A stretch of DNA of 64,000 nt, from positions 205,832,939 through 205,896,938 of the forward strand of contig NC_071355.1 of assembly GCF_943734655.1 (NCBI RefSeq), read 5' to 3'. The DNA comes from Sabethes cyaneus. Taxonomy: Eukaryota; Arthropoda; Insecta; Diptera; Culicidae. The position numbers and the translations under genes are program-made. Position 1 is the stretch's first letter, and each line of letters starts with the position of its first letter. The notes beneath the pieces were generated by a model that saw only the letters and a list, made by a program, of their open reading frames with translations, searched no databases and was not told where the DNA came from. This document shows positions 34,418 to 43,500 of the stretch, piece after piece.

Positions 34418-35049
34418 GGTTCTGCGTTTACCCTTCTAATCAATGGATTTAAATTTGAAGGGAAAATTTAATTAGTTGCAGCTTGCGATTTCTTAACGAG
34501 TGCTGGTGGTGGTTTTGGAATGGATGGCTCCAAATGAAGGAGCCATGTGGTATTTGTCCTAAGCATCGGTAATGAACTACCAAGTGCGAAGAGCAAGGGT
34601 TGATTTGAATCTTTCATGACTAGAGCGATGGTGGGACAGCGGTAGTGCAGAGGACACAGTAGCGGACGGAAGATGGATAGCAAAAGTGTTCTATCGAAAA
34701 GAGTGTCGTTTTTCGAATATTAATAAGCTCTCATTTTTCATTTTTTCTTCTCTAAACGGTATCATCAACGCGGCGGGAAAACAGATGAAAGTGGAGTGTA
34801 AAAGCTGTGTGTTCCTCAGTTTGGTTTTTTCTGTAAATACAAGCATTAATTTTTAAATAACGTGTGTGAAAAAGTTACCCCAAATCGTGTCAGAAGGGTA
34901 GAATAAATTGAGCCATTAAAATTATCAACAGAGGAAATCAGTGTCCAAAATACAGCAAATGCGAAAGCAAGAGTGAGAGAGCAAGGCGGCAAAGGCTAAA
35001 GGAAAAGTTTTTGTGCTGAAAACGGCAAGTGAGTGAGTGAACAGGATAA

Positions 35050-35072
35050 TCGAGCAGCAGCAGCAGCAGCAG
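35050..35072 (+). repeat. (CAG)n microsatellite in putative 5' UTR
   Basis: A run of six to seven CAG/AGC triplets upstream of the ATG at 35305. Confidence 0.8.
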
Positions 35073-35304
35073 AGTACAGGCAGCGCGGAAAAGTGGAGCA
35101 GCAAAGTGGATCATTCCTAGACCGTCGCGTGGAGCAGTGCCAGCAGAAGAGGCCAGAATCAGCAGTGTCAGCCAAAGCTGGTCCCAGGTTTTTTTACACC
35201 AACAGCGAGTGATTTAATTGCTCCTGAATTCAGCCAGCGACGTCAGACGGACGGACCGTTCATCTGTTTTTTTTTTATATGAAATCGGGTCGATAATCGC
35301 CAGG

Positions 35305-35380
35305 ATGGAGTGCAAATTGATTTCACGATATTCGCCACTACTCGTGCTATTCTTGGCATCACTAGTGAATGCACAAACAG
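35305..35380 (+). CDS. First coding exon of a secreted or membrane protein gene (signal peptide exon)
   Basis: ATG at 35305 opens a peptide beginning MECKLISRYSPLL and running into the hydrophobic core VLFLASLVNA, then QT. This is a textbook signal peptide: a basic n-region (K4, R8), a hydrophobic h-region at residues 12-21, and A-x-A-type small residues with likely cleavage after Ala23. The exon ends at CACAAACAG with the donor GTACTT at 35381. The coding part is 76 bases, so the intron is phase 1, which is typical where a signal peptide exon joins modular extracellular domains. Upstream, 34386-35304 is a non-repetitive A- and CAG-rich stretch that reads like an insect 5' UTR. No acceptor or second exon can be identified in the remaining 28 kb, so the gene cannot be named. 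Alternative: the unspliced frame runs to 35472 (56 codons) and could be a tiny secreted peptide or chance. Confidence 0.6.
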
Positions 35381-36601
35381 GTACTTTTTTCTACCCTTCA
35401 ATATATGCATACAGAACCGTATTTTTCTCAAGTTTTATTGCAGCTGGTACTGGCCTTCGGTCGATAGAATAACGAGTTCCGATGAAACGAACATATATTA
35501 ACGATCAATTCCTATAGCTCAAACCCACCGGGTTGCAGTGTAGTGCACCCCTAGGCTATATCATGGAAGAAGTAAAGCTGACATGACATTCCATTGATAA
35601 AGAACGTACAAAAATCATCTCAGTAGTAGCAGTGAGGTTCATCATTGCAAACATTACCTTTCACGTAATGCCACCCACATTCATCCCATCATCGCAGCAA
35701 TTCATTAGCACTCTACAACCACAGTATTGAAAGTCGTATTTTTCATCACAGGCAAACGCACGCATGGATATACCTTGGTTTGTGTGTGCGTGGCCGTGTA
35801 TCTAACTAGAATAGCAATAGTGGCATATTTTACATCAATCCACATTTATATTTAACGCAGAAATAATCCATCTCGGGATTGTAAAGCTGACTAAGCGTTG
35901 AATTCTCTCCGGGCCGCGTGTCTGCTGCGGAATCTGTAAACGGTATAATAGACGTCGCAATCCCGCACCTGACAGCCGCACGCAACACCACATCGCCAGA
36001 GTGTCAGTTTAATCCATTTGAGCCGAGCGAGCTGCCATTCCGTACCGGTGTTGGTGTTGGCTTTGCATGACGCTTTAGTTCAAAATAAGCAGATTTCATT
36101 AAAATTAAAATAATGAAACTTCTAACATAAGATTCTTTTGGAATCGAAATAATTGAAATAATGAATAAACCAAAATTTCGCACTTTGACGTTTATAAGCT
36201 CAAAAAAATGTTAAGCTTGACTGAATTAGGCCATCTCACGGCAATGTATAGAGTAAGAATTGTGACATATTACCAAGCAATCAAAACGATGGAATTGTTT
36301 ATAGTCTTTCGATCCGATCACCATTGTTCGATGTCGTCCTTTCGTATGGTGTTTGTATACAATATGTTTCGATGGAACAAATCAGTGCACCATTGCTGGT
36401 TTATTTTCGTATCGAGGGTAATTAGGATAAATTGATTGGAATGTATAATCGATCAACCTGGAATCGGTTACGAGCCCCATGCATGACCGTGCTGCGGACG
36501 ACGTGGTGAGATTTGCGTGGTAATGAGTTGAAGTTGGAAATCTCCGTTTTCTTGCTGGATCGGTGAAAAACCTTTCCCTCATTTGCTAAATGCGTCGTTT
36601 G
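35381..36601 (+). other. Putative intron start; no gene recognised
   Basis: If 35305-35380 is a first coding exon, this is the 5' part of its intron. It is non-repetitive, with CT/AT-rich unique sequence and a few CA-rich words (35750-35790). No RNA gene or repeat was seen up to the MITE at 36606. Confidence 0.35.
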
Positions 36602-36605
36602 TTAA

Positions 36606-37333
36606 GGGGGCATAGTACTTTTTCAACTTAAAAAAATCGAAATTTTTTTTATTGATTATTTCGAAAGATTGACATTTTGACCATATGTGTTTCAAGTGAT
36701 TTCGATGAATTCCAAAAATTGACAAAGTTACAGCTATTTGCACCGCGCATGTCTGGAGCGATTACACAGCGAATAAAAACTTCAACGTCGTTTTTCTCGA
36801 AACCAGGTTTTGGCAGTCGGTACCATAAATATCTCAAGAATGGCTCAAACAATTCTCATGATTCTTTTTTTGTTTCAAAGCCAACAAAATTATCTAGTGT
36901 TTGACCCATCCTTTTTTCAATATTTCAATTTTTGTATTTTTTAGAAATGTTTAAAGTCAATTTTTTCGACTAAAAACCTTACTTTTATGTTTGAGTGTCC
37001 GCCATTTTGTTATCCATTCGAATTTTAAAAAAAGGATGGGTCAAACACCAGATAATTTAATATACTTTCATGGCGTTTTGGAATTTTTCAATTCGGATAA
37101 GACCCCCAGCGCCAATCCATGGTACCGCAAATTATGTTTTTTTCGAATGATCATGTTCAAGGAGCCGTAGGGGAGAGGGGGAGACGTTTACATATACAAA
37201 CAAAATTGTAAATATTAGTATAAAATGCAATGTTTAGAATGCAAAAAACCCGAATCGATTCGCTTTTCGCGTTATCGAGAAAAATTTTTTCGAAATAAGG
37301 CAAAAAATATGGTGTAAAAAGTACTATGCCCCC
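36606..37333. mobile_element. TTAA-flanked MITE, 728 bp
   Basis: The ends GGGGGCATAGTACTTTTT are exact inverted repeats flanked by TTAA (36602-36605, 37334-37337). An internal hairpin pairs TGTTTGACCCATCCTTTTTT (about 36898) with its complement near 37030. A TTAA duplication is the mark of piggyBac-type transposition, although the piggyBac terminal CCC start is not seen, so the superfamily is tentative. No coding frame. Confidence 0.7.
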
Positions 37334-37337
37334 TTAA

Positions 37338-37870
37338 CAGCTTGTATTGAATTAAACGTTTCTACTGTACGTCGTTAGAAATTGTGAGAAATTTCTAGCA
37401 ATATTTCTGCTGGTATGCCAACTAGAATAATAAAAATTTGGTTAACTATCTGACAAAAACAAAATTTACGAGTTTAAGGCACCTGTCTCTATTTTTTTCT
37501 ACAAATATTGTACTAAATGGGAGGAAGAGTTTCAGAATCTTGCAAGCAAATGCAAGCAAATTTTCTCAGCAATTCCGGAAAAAATATGTTTGGAGAAAGT
37601 GTTTTGTATATTTTTCGACGGAGGTGAAAAACTTCAAAAAAAGTCTTTACAAGTATGCTAAATTATAGCCGAAAAATTCGATTTTCTTCAACATTCGCAT
37701 TGAAAATATCATATCTCAAGAACCAAGCATTCAAACCACTAATCTTCCACACGATTGTGAGGGACGTTCTACTAGATCCACAAATACAGATAGTCAAGCA
37801 TCGTGGAGACAATGTTGCAAATCCTTCATTGGACATTCATAAAAAACATTCGCTGTTAGGATCATGGCCA
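37338..37870. other. No gene recognised; short similarity to 2097-2150
   Basis: AT-rich. At 37740-37800 the words AATCTTCCACACGATTGTGA and GGGACGTTCTACTAGATCCA match 2097-2150 (AATCTTCCACATGATTGTGA, GGAACGTGCTGCTCGAGCCA). This suggests a shared repeat, perhaps a LINE segment. Confidence 0.35.
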
Positions 37871-37874
37871 TGGG

Positions 37875-38168
37875 TCATTCGAAAACTCCGAGCACTCGCA
37901 GGTCCTCCCCGAGCATTGTCCATGTTTCATGCCCGTAGAGAACAACCGGTCTAATAAGCGTCTTGTACAGGGTGCACTTTGTACGGGGACTTACTCTGTT
38001 CGACCGCAATTGCTTGTGAAGCCCGTAGTAAGCACGACTTCCGCTTTTAATACACCTCCGAATCTCACGGCTGGTATCATTGTCCATTGTAAAAAATCCT
38101 AAGCTACGCCAAAAAGTTTTCGAAGCGAAATTTCGTCGAACATATAACATTCTAGGGAAAAACATCAA
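37875..38168 (-). pseudogene. Non-LTR reverse transcriptase C-terminal fragment
   Basis: A minus frame of 97 codons carries DNDTSREIRRCIKSGSRAYY followed by the strong LINE motif LYKTLIRPVVLYGHETWTM and then LGVFE. This is the thumb/connection region after the RT palm in the same clade as 61600-62660, where the next motif FERKILRSILGG follows. The catalytic box is absent. The frame is clean but covers only a small part of an RT. It probably belongs to the same family as the fragment at 1-340. Confidence 0.75.
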
Positions 38169-38170
38169 TG

Positions 38171-38731
38171 CAAAGGAAGCAATAGTTTCACTGGTAATGG
38201 TATAATTGGATAAACAAAATCATTAAATATTTTGTGCTAATCCAACTGTTTATGGAAGATAACTTTAGGAGTAAATTTTATGAACAAACGAAAGGGGTTC
38301 CCAAGGGAAACCACCTGTTACCGTTTCTATGAAAGCTGTTCATAACAAATATAGAAAATAAATTGATTAAAAGGGATCTACCAAACTGCTGGTGGCATTC
38401 CTAGGTATTTACCTACACACCTCGGACAGACGGACAAGCAAGTATTTTATAAGTAGCTTCCTCTTCTTTCGTTAAAAAGGGCCAACTTGACGAATACGAA
38501 TTTCCCGCCAACACCAAATATGAAATTATTACAATATTACAGCGTGCAAATAATGAGAAAATGAGTTTTATGTCTGGTTGTCTGTGATAGAGGTATGAGT
38601 AAAACAAAATTTCATTTAAGCTATTGCTAACTTTATCTTTATAAAATAAAGGTCCAGTTAGATTGCTGCGCTTAGTTTTGACAAAACGCCAAAAGAACGA
38701 AAAAATAGATTGTGAGGGGTCATTGAAGCAA
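38171..38731. other. No gene recognised
   Basis: Mixed sequence left of the mariner element. A 112-codon minus frame at 38413-38751 runs into the mariner terminal repeat and has no domain. Confidence 0.35.
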
Positions 38732-38885
38732 TAAAGGGTGTCCCACATCAAATTGCACCACGGAAAAAACGCTGTAGAAAATTACCCATTGGATATTTTC
38801 TCTTCAAAATTTGAGTAGAAGTAGTTCAAAGTGTATTATTTACACTCTATTTTTATCGCGGTCAGTTTTTTGAAAATTGGAGAAA

Positions 38886-39500
38886 ATGGCGTCATCCGAA
38901 AAGCAACGTCCCGAATTTATTTTGCGCAAGCACCTAGAATATCCTCAACTCTCTCATCATGAATGATGAGAATTACGTCAAGGCGGACTTCCGGGGCTAC
39001 TGGAGTTTACCGCCCAGTACAAGTTTGATATTCCGGAGGAAGTAAGAATGCAGTAACTTTCATAGTTTGCCAAGAAATACATGATTTGGCCAAGAAATAC
39101 ATCATGTGGCAAACGGAGTCCGCCGTTCGTGACTACCGGGACTGTAAACGGGCAGATTTACCTCAGGGAGTGTTCAAAAAGCATCTGCTTCCTCTGTCGA
39201 AGCAACACGAGGGCCTTACGATCTTCTGGCCGGATCTACCTTCGTGACAATATTCAAAGGATGTATTGGAGCGGTACGAAACCAACGGAGACCCTTTCGT
39301 ATCCAAGTAAATGAACGCCACCAACGCACCGGAAGTAATGCCCATCGAAAAATACTAGGCTATTGTGAAGCAGGCACTACGAAAGCATCCCAAGGAGGTC
39401 AAGTCTGAGGAAGACATGCAGAACAAGTGGATTTCCGTACAGATGAAACTGCAGTAAGGTTGTACAAAACTTTTTGGGTGGAATTAAGCGTAAGATGCGA
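38886..39500 (+). pseudogene. Tc1/mariner transposase pseudogene with central deletion
   Basis: It starts MASSEKQRPEFILRKHLEYP. After a stop it jumps to MNDENYVKADFR, the catalytic MDDETYVKADF motif with one aspartate changed to Asn. Further pieces in shifting frames are KFDIPEEVR, CGKRSPPFVTTGTVNGQIYL, IFWPDLPS and YSKDVLERYETNGDPFVSK. The last is AIVKQALRKHPKEVKSEE, ending KWISVQMKLQ. The DNA-binding domain after residue 20 and the segment up to the first catalytic motif are missing. Several frameshifts and stops are present. The related start fragment at 14405-14683 and the relic at 53490-53955 are from the same or a sister family. Confidence 0.85.
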
Positions 39501-39644
39501 GCATACGGTTATGGTATTGAAGTTGAATGAAACAAATGTGCCAAAAGCTTACTAATGGGTTATATTTTGCTGTCTGAAAGTTTGAAAAGGATTGGTCAAT
39601 TAGGTAATTTTCTACAGCGTTTCTTCCGTGATGCAATTTTATGT

Positions 39645-41355
39645 TGTAACCGTGACGAGATCGGGAGAAAGTTTTATGGTTAACTCGGTGGCTTTTGCGC
39701 CACTCCCGAATAGGGGAGACCACCGGTCGTGTGTTTGCCCGACTATTATTTTGAGAACTCTCCAGGGACGACTCGCACGGCTCAACTGCAGACTCAACGG
39801 ACGACTTTCTGAACGGAAACGCACAAAGAGGATTTATCGATATTTGAATTCAAAAAACGTAGCTTCGGTGTGTGAGTTTATTCTATCGTTTAGAGTTAAC
39901 TTATCGAATGCGATTTATAGTTCGTATGGCCGCTAAACGGAATTATGGCGGTATACCAGCAAAAGACAAATTTTCGTGACAAACTTTCAACTCAAGTTAA
40001 CTTTAGCCTAGCTTTATTGTTCGTTCGAATTGCACATTACTCTTGTACAGGCAACACTATTCAGGGAGGGTTTCCACCTACCTACGCGCAGGGTTTTGTA
40101 GTAGTCGACGACGGCGGCCTGGTGTGATCCGAGTAGACCACCGAACCTTCTGTGGCGTTTGACGTTGCCAGTCGGCGCTGCTCGAGACGGTGGGCGTGTG
40201 GTCTGTTCGTGTGCTAAATGGTCGAACTAAAGTTGCGGAGGGCGGCGTGGTTGGACAGATAGCTATCGACTTGTATCAACGAGAGTGTTCACGACGACGC
40301 AATTGTCGCGTGATTCCCGGGCAGTCTTCCGCAAGGGCTGAACGTACTCGCTGACGGCCCTCGCGTACTAAGATTCCGCTGCCGACCGCCGCGAATGAAA
40401 TGAACCCTTGCTTCGGACTCGGTACCTCGGTGCGCAATTGGCGACGCACGAAACGAGGACCGACTCTCGGACTTCGACCCACGAAAGGTTGTAACGTAAA
40501 TGGTTGGGTCGGAAACCACGAGCGGCAATTGACGACCGCCGTGAAAATTTCGCAACGGATTGAGCGAACTTACCAACGCCTCCGTTTGGCTACCCCTCAG
40601 GGCGGACCTTTTATTAGCACACGAACTCAAACGAAGAAATGGCCGAACGTAGAAACCCAGAATAAAACGCCCGTTGGACGAGCGCTGTCCAAACCGAACG
40701 TACATACAATTACAATCGTATAATATAAAAAAGGAAAAACAAAAATTTACCTTATTCTGCTATAAACCGTATTAAGAATACGGACGCCAGTCGAAATTCT
40801 GCTTACGCACCACCAAACTATAAAATTTTTAAATAACACGTTAACAATTGAAAAACAATAGAACAAATTCACACAATTAATCTTTTACACACCTTTTTAA
40901 ATAATTTGAATAGCACTAGCTCGATTCCTTTGAATCTATTCACTAAAAAATTGAACTTAAATATGCGTCTCTACGCAGTTAGATCCGTTGCGAAAATGTC
41001 CGCTTCCATCTCGCTCCCTTTCTTTTAAACGACTTTCCGTTCAATTGTTCTCAATTGAATTTCGGGTTTTAATTTAAATATGGCTACTTAAATCTACAGA
41101 TCTAAATCGCGAGATTTTAACGTATTTTTTAGTACTCATCGGAATATATTTTCCGTATTTTTTAGTACTCATCGGAATATATTTTCCGTCTCTAGGAGTA
41201 GCCGGGACTCAAACCATTTGAGTGGCATTCTCATGCTAAGCCAAGACATGAACCTTTTATAAACCTTAGGTTTATAGCTAAATACTATCGATCTCATATT
41301 TTAAATAACTTAATTATCAACAAAAAAAACTTATTTTTTTCGGCACAACGTTACA
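39645..41355. mobile_element. LTR-like insertion in the mariner terminal repeat
   Basis: It starts TGTAACCGTGACGAG and ends CAACGTTACA, flanked by an exact ATGT duplication (39641-39644, 41356-41359). Removing it restores the mariner end GATGCAATTTTATGTGGGAC. It is 1,711 bp with no RT, protease or integrase frame and no recognisable LTR pair. It is therefore a long solo LTR or a non-autonomous LTR element. The TGTAACCGT start, GTTACA/GTAACA end and 4-bp duplication match the insertion at 8236-10283, so they may belong to one clade. A 35-bp tandem duplication lies at 41125-41195. Frames at 40276-40723 on both strands are mutually overlapping and are not called. Confidence 0.75.
41120..41192 (+). 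repeat. 35-bp tandem duplication
   Basis: GTATTTTTTAGTACTCATCG followed by GAATATATTTTCC occurs twice back to back near the right end of the LTR-like insertion. Confidence 0.85.
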
Positions 41356-41372
41356 ATGTGGGACACCCTTTA

Positions 41373-41860
41373 GGTTCGTAGATCGTCTCTTTTTAACAAG
41401 CTGGCAGATTCGCGGATTGAACCATGCTATAATGGGAGCCAATTATAACTGAAATCGAACCCAGCTTATTTTCCAGACCCTGTGATTCGCAGATATATGT
41501 AATGTAACTATTGAACTTCGTTTAAGCCGCGGATCCCCTAGCACGAGTAAAGGGGAAGTTCTCGTTCTACGCAAGTTCTACGAGCCTAGTGAGCGTTGCA
41601 TCAATGGCGCTCCCTTATCTAATTTTCCGCTCTTTTCTCTTTACATTTTATCCCACTCTGTTTGGATGTTATCACCACCTTTGATTCCATGACTATCTTC
41701 TACCGTTCCCTCCATCTATTGGAAAGACTAGAGTTATAAAAAATAATGAATACCTAACCTCATTGTAAAGGTCAAGAACATAAAACATCAGGTTGGGTCT
41801 AGGTTCATGCCGTTTTTTATGAAAATGCTTCTTTATTGTGAAAAATTTGTAACAAATAAA
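41373..41860. other. No gene recognised
   Basis: Sequence between two mariner relics, containing nothing identifiable by eye. Confidence 0.35.
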
Positions 41861-42500
41861 TCATTCAAAATATTGTCTGTCGCTTGCTACAACTTTTTCG
41901 CATTTCCATTTTTCTTAGTATGAGCGGATCTGCTAATCAGTCAGTCGGACGGCGCAATATCTGGAGAATATGCCGGGTGGGTTGGGGCTTGTTGCACCCC
42001 ATGGTGCTTCGAGCTACTTGAATAATTCTATTCTTCATACTGAATTCTGCTTTTACCTACAAATAATCCTCCAGGCTTGTCGGCGGGCTACTCGAGATGC
42101 ATAATGAAGCCTCTTGTCCATGGGTAAATTGTAGCTAGTCTCTATACTTCATGGCTCTAGAAAGCGAGATTAGTTAAAAGTAGTTAAAACTATGAAAGAG
42201 AAAAATGGTGAAAAACACCGACACTGAAAAACGGATAATTGTAAAAGAAACGAAGGCCAAAATACAGAAAAATACACATGGACGAGATCACAGTAGAAAT
42301 AACGGTCGCAATGATAATGTTTATACAAAAAAAATGGAAAGTGGGGTCGGTGTTACATGTTTGACAACGTGAGACCGAGCGTTGTCATGCAGTAGAATAA
42401 TTTTGTTTGTACCTTTACTCATATTGTGGCCATTTCAATCGCGTCAATTGAATTCGATATTTTTCCCCAGTAATAACGGGTGACAACTGAAACTTTGGAA
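41861..42500 (-). pseudogene. mariner (DD34D-like) transposase pseudogene with an inserted repeat
   Basis: On the minus strand the order is: TGEKYRIQLTRLKWPQYE (about 42480-42420), then LLHDNARSHVVKHV (about 42410-42365) with the second catalytic Asp motif HDNARPHVAK, then after an insertion HPAYSPDIAPSD (about 41990-41950) with the third catalytic Asp. The end is EKVVASDRQYFE and a stop at 41861. This is the normal mariner order and C-terminus. A frameshift separates the first two blocks, a repeat (about 42010-42340) separates the middle ones, and a deletion removes most of the segment between PSD and EKVV. It is a different lineage from the Tc1-like elements at 38734 and 53490. Confidence 0.75.
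42075..42325 (+). repeat. Dispersed repeat shared with 1565-1790, inserted in the mariner relic
   Basis: AAGCCTCTTGTCCATGGGTA, TGGCTCTAGAAAGCGAG, AATACAGAAAAAT and GGTCGCAATGATAAT follow the order seen at 1565-1790. Confidence 0.5.
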
Positions 42501-42669
42501 TTTTTTTCTCAAGTTGTCAAAATAAAGACAAAGATACAAATAACGAAGAGGGACAGGCAGCAAATCAATTCCTCATTTGCGTTTTGCACTAAAACGCTAA
42601 GAATTAAGATTATTTCCAGAGCACGGCACGTGTGACAAGGGCATGACTAAAATCACGAGTTTGGTCAAT

Positions 42670-42996
42670 TTCATAGGAACGGAGCCTTTCTCCGAAGACC
42701 CGCGCTGAGAAGACGCGGACTAACACGCTTCCGGACGAACAACATCACACGCAGTTCAAATCCGGTTATAATCTCTGATTATAGCTTGGTTCGACCCATG
42801 CACCTTCCAGCATTGGACAAAAGATAGGAGTCACAACGACAACTTGTTAAGCGTAGCTACCTATTACCCCCATTTCCACTCTTCTCCTCCATTCTCAAAA
42901 AATTCTTCTTCATTTACTTTCCCTTACCGTCCCTTCATCAATTGCAGAATCATCGTTTCAAAAAATATTAATATATGCCTGATCGCATTTCAAGGT
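42670..42996 (+). repeat. tRNA-derived SINE copy 2 between 28-bp direct repeats
   Basis: Body sequence as in the 28290 copy: AGTTCAAATCCGG, GACCCATGCACCTTCCAGCA, GGACAAAAGATAGGAGTCAC, TTCCCTTACCGTCCCTTCAT. An identical 28-bp sequence beginning CATGACTAAAATCACGAG lies on both sides (42642-42669, 42997-43024). That is longer than most SINE target duplications but within what LINE machinery can make. The bases after the A-run (TATTAATATATGCCTGATCG) are not part of the other copy. Confidence 0.65.
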
Positions 42997-43128
42997 CATG
43001 ACTAAAATCACGAGTTTGGTCAATGGTAACCTGTTTTGTTTTAATTTTGTTTAGTTATGTGTACATTTATTGGCTTCAGCAAACAAAATTTCAGGCAGAT
43101 CCCACAAATTATTCGTATTGTTTGGTTG

Positions 43129-43500
43129 CCCAGTTAGCATTTTTATATGTATATAAAAGATAAAAATCAGCATTACGTACATACATGCTAATAAATCGTA
43201 TTTGATGCGCGAAATTGGTATATCCGTGCTATTTTGGAGGCGATATACGTGATGAGAAATAAACATACGCATTTCATCAATATAAGTAATTATTTACGAC
43301 AATATGCGATTAAGCCCGACCCGATTCGTACTGCTATACGATTCTGTGCTGAATATAGTATGTATGTCAGCCAGTATCATTATATACGACTGAAAATCAA
43401 CTTGGGCGGACGTTATTAAGCTTTAGTTACGATTCAGAATTTGTAAAGAGCTATTTACGATAACTTTTGGTTATTGATGTACGATTTGGTGCTAGCTGGG
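43129..43500. mobile_element. CCCAGCTAGCA-ended MITE, copy 1
   Basis: The left end CCCAGTTAGCATTT and the right end GTGCTAGCTGGG form inverted repeats. The internal sequence matches 51846-52222 throughout (TACTATTTTGGAGGCGATAT, GTATGTATGTCAG, TTATATACGACTGAAAATCA). TTG occurs on both sides. The two copies differ at perhaps a fifth of positions. No coding frame. Confidence 0.8.

Larger units (their letters stand above)
38734..41370 (+). mobile_element. Tc1/mariner element, split by an LTR-like insertion
   Basis: The left end AAGGGTGTCCCACATCAAAT is flanked by TA (38732-38733). The right end GGGACACCCTT is followed by TA (41371-41372). Terminal repeats of about 55 bp share GCA-CACGGA-AAAACGCTGT and AGAAAATTACC. 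The right terminal repeat is interrupted at 39645-41355. Without that insertion the element is about 920 bp, shorter than a full Tc1/mariner of about 1.3 kb, because its transposase gene has an internal deletion. Confidence 0.85.

Noticed and set aside
40276..40723. Frames of 138 and 107 codons on opposite strands
   Set aside because: They overlap each other inside the LTR-like insertion. Arg/Ser-rich composition is typical of less AT-rich non-coding sequence.
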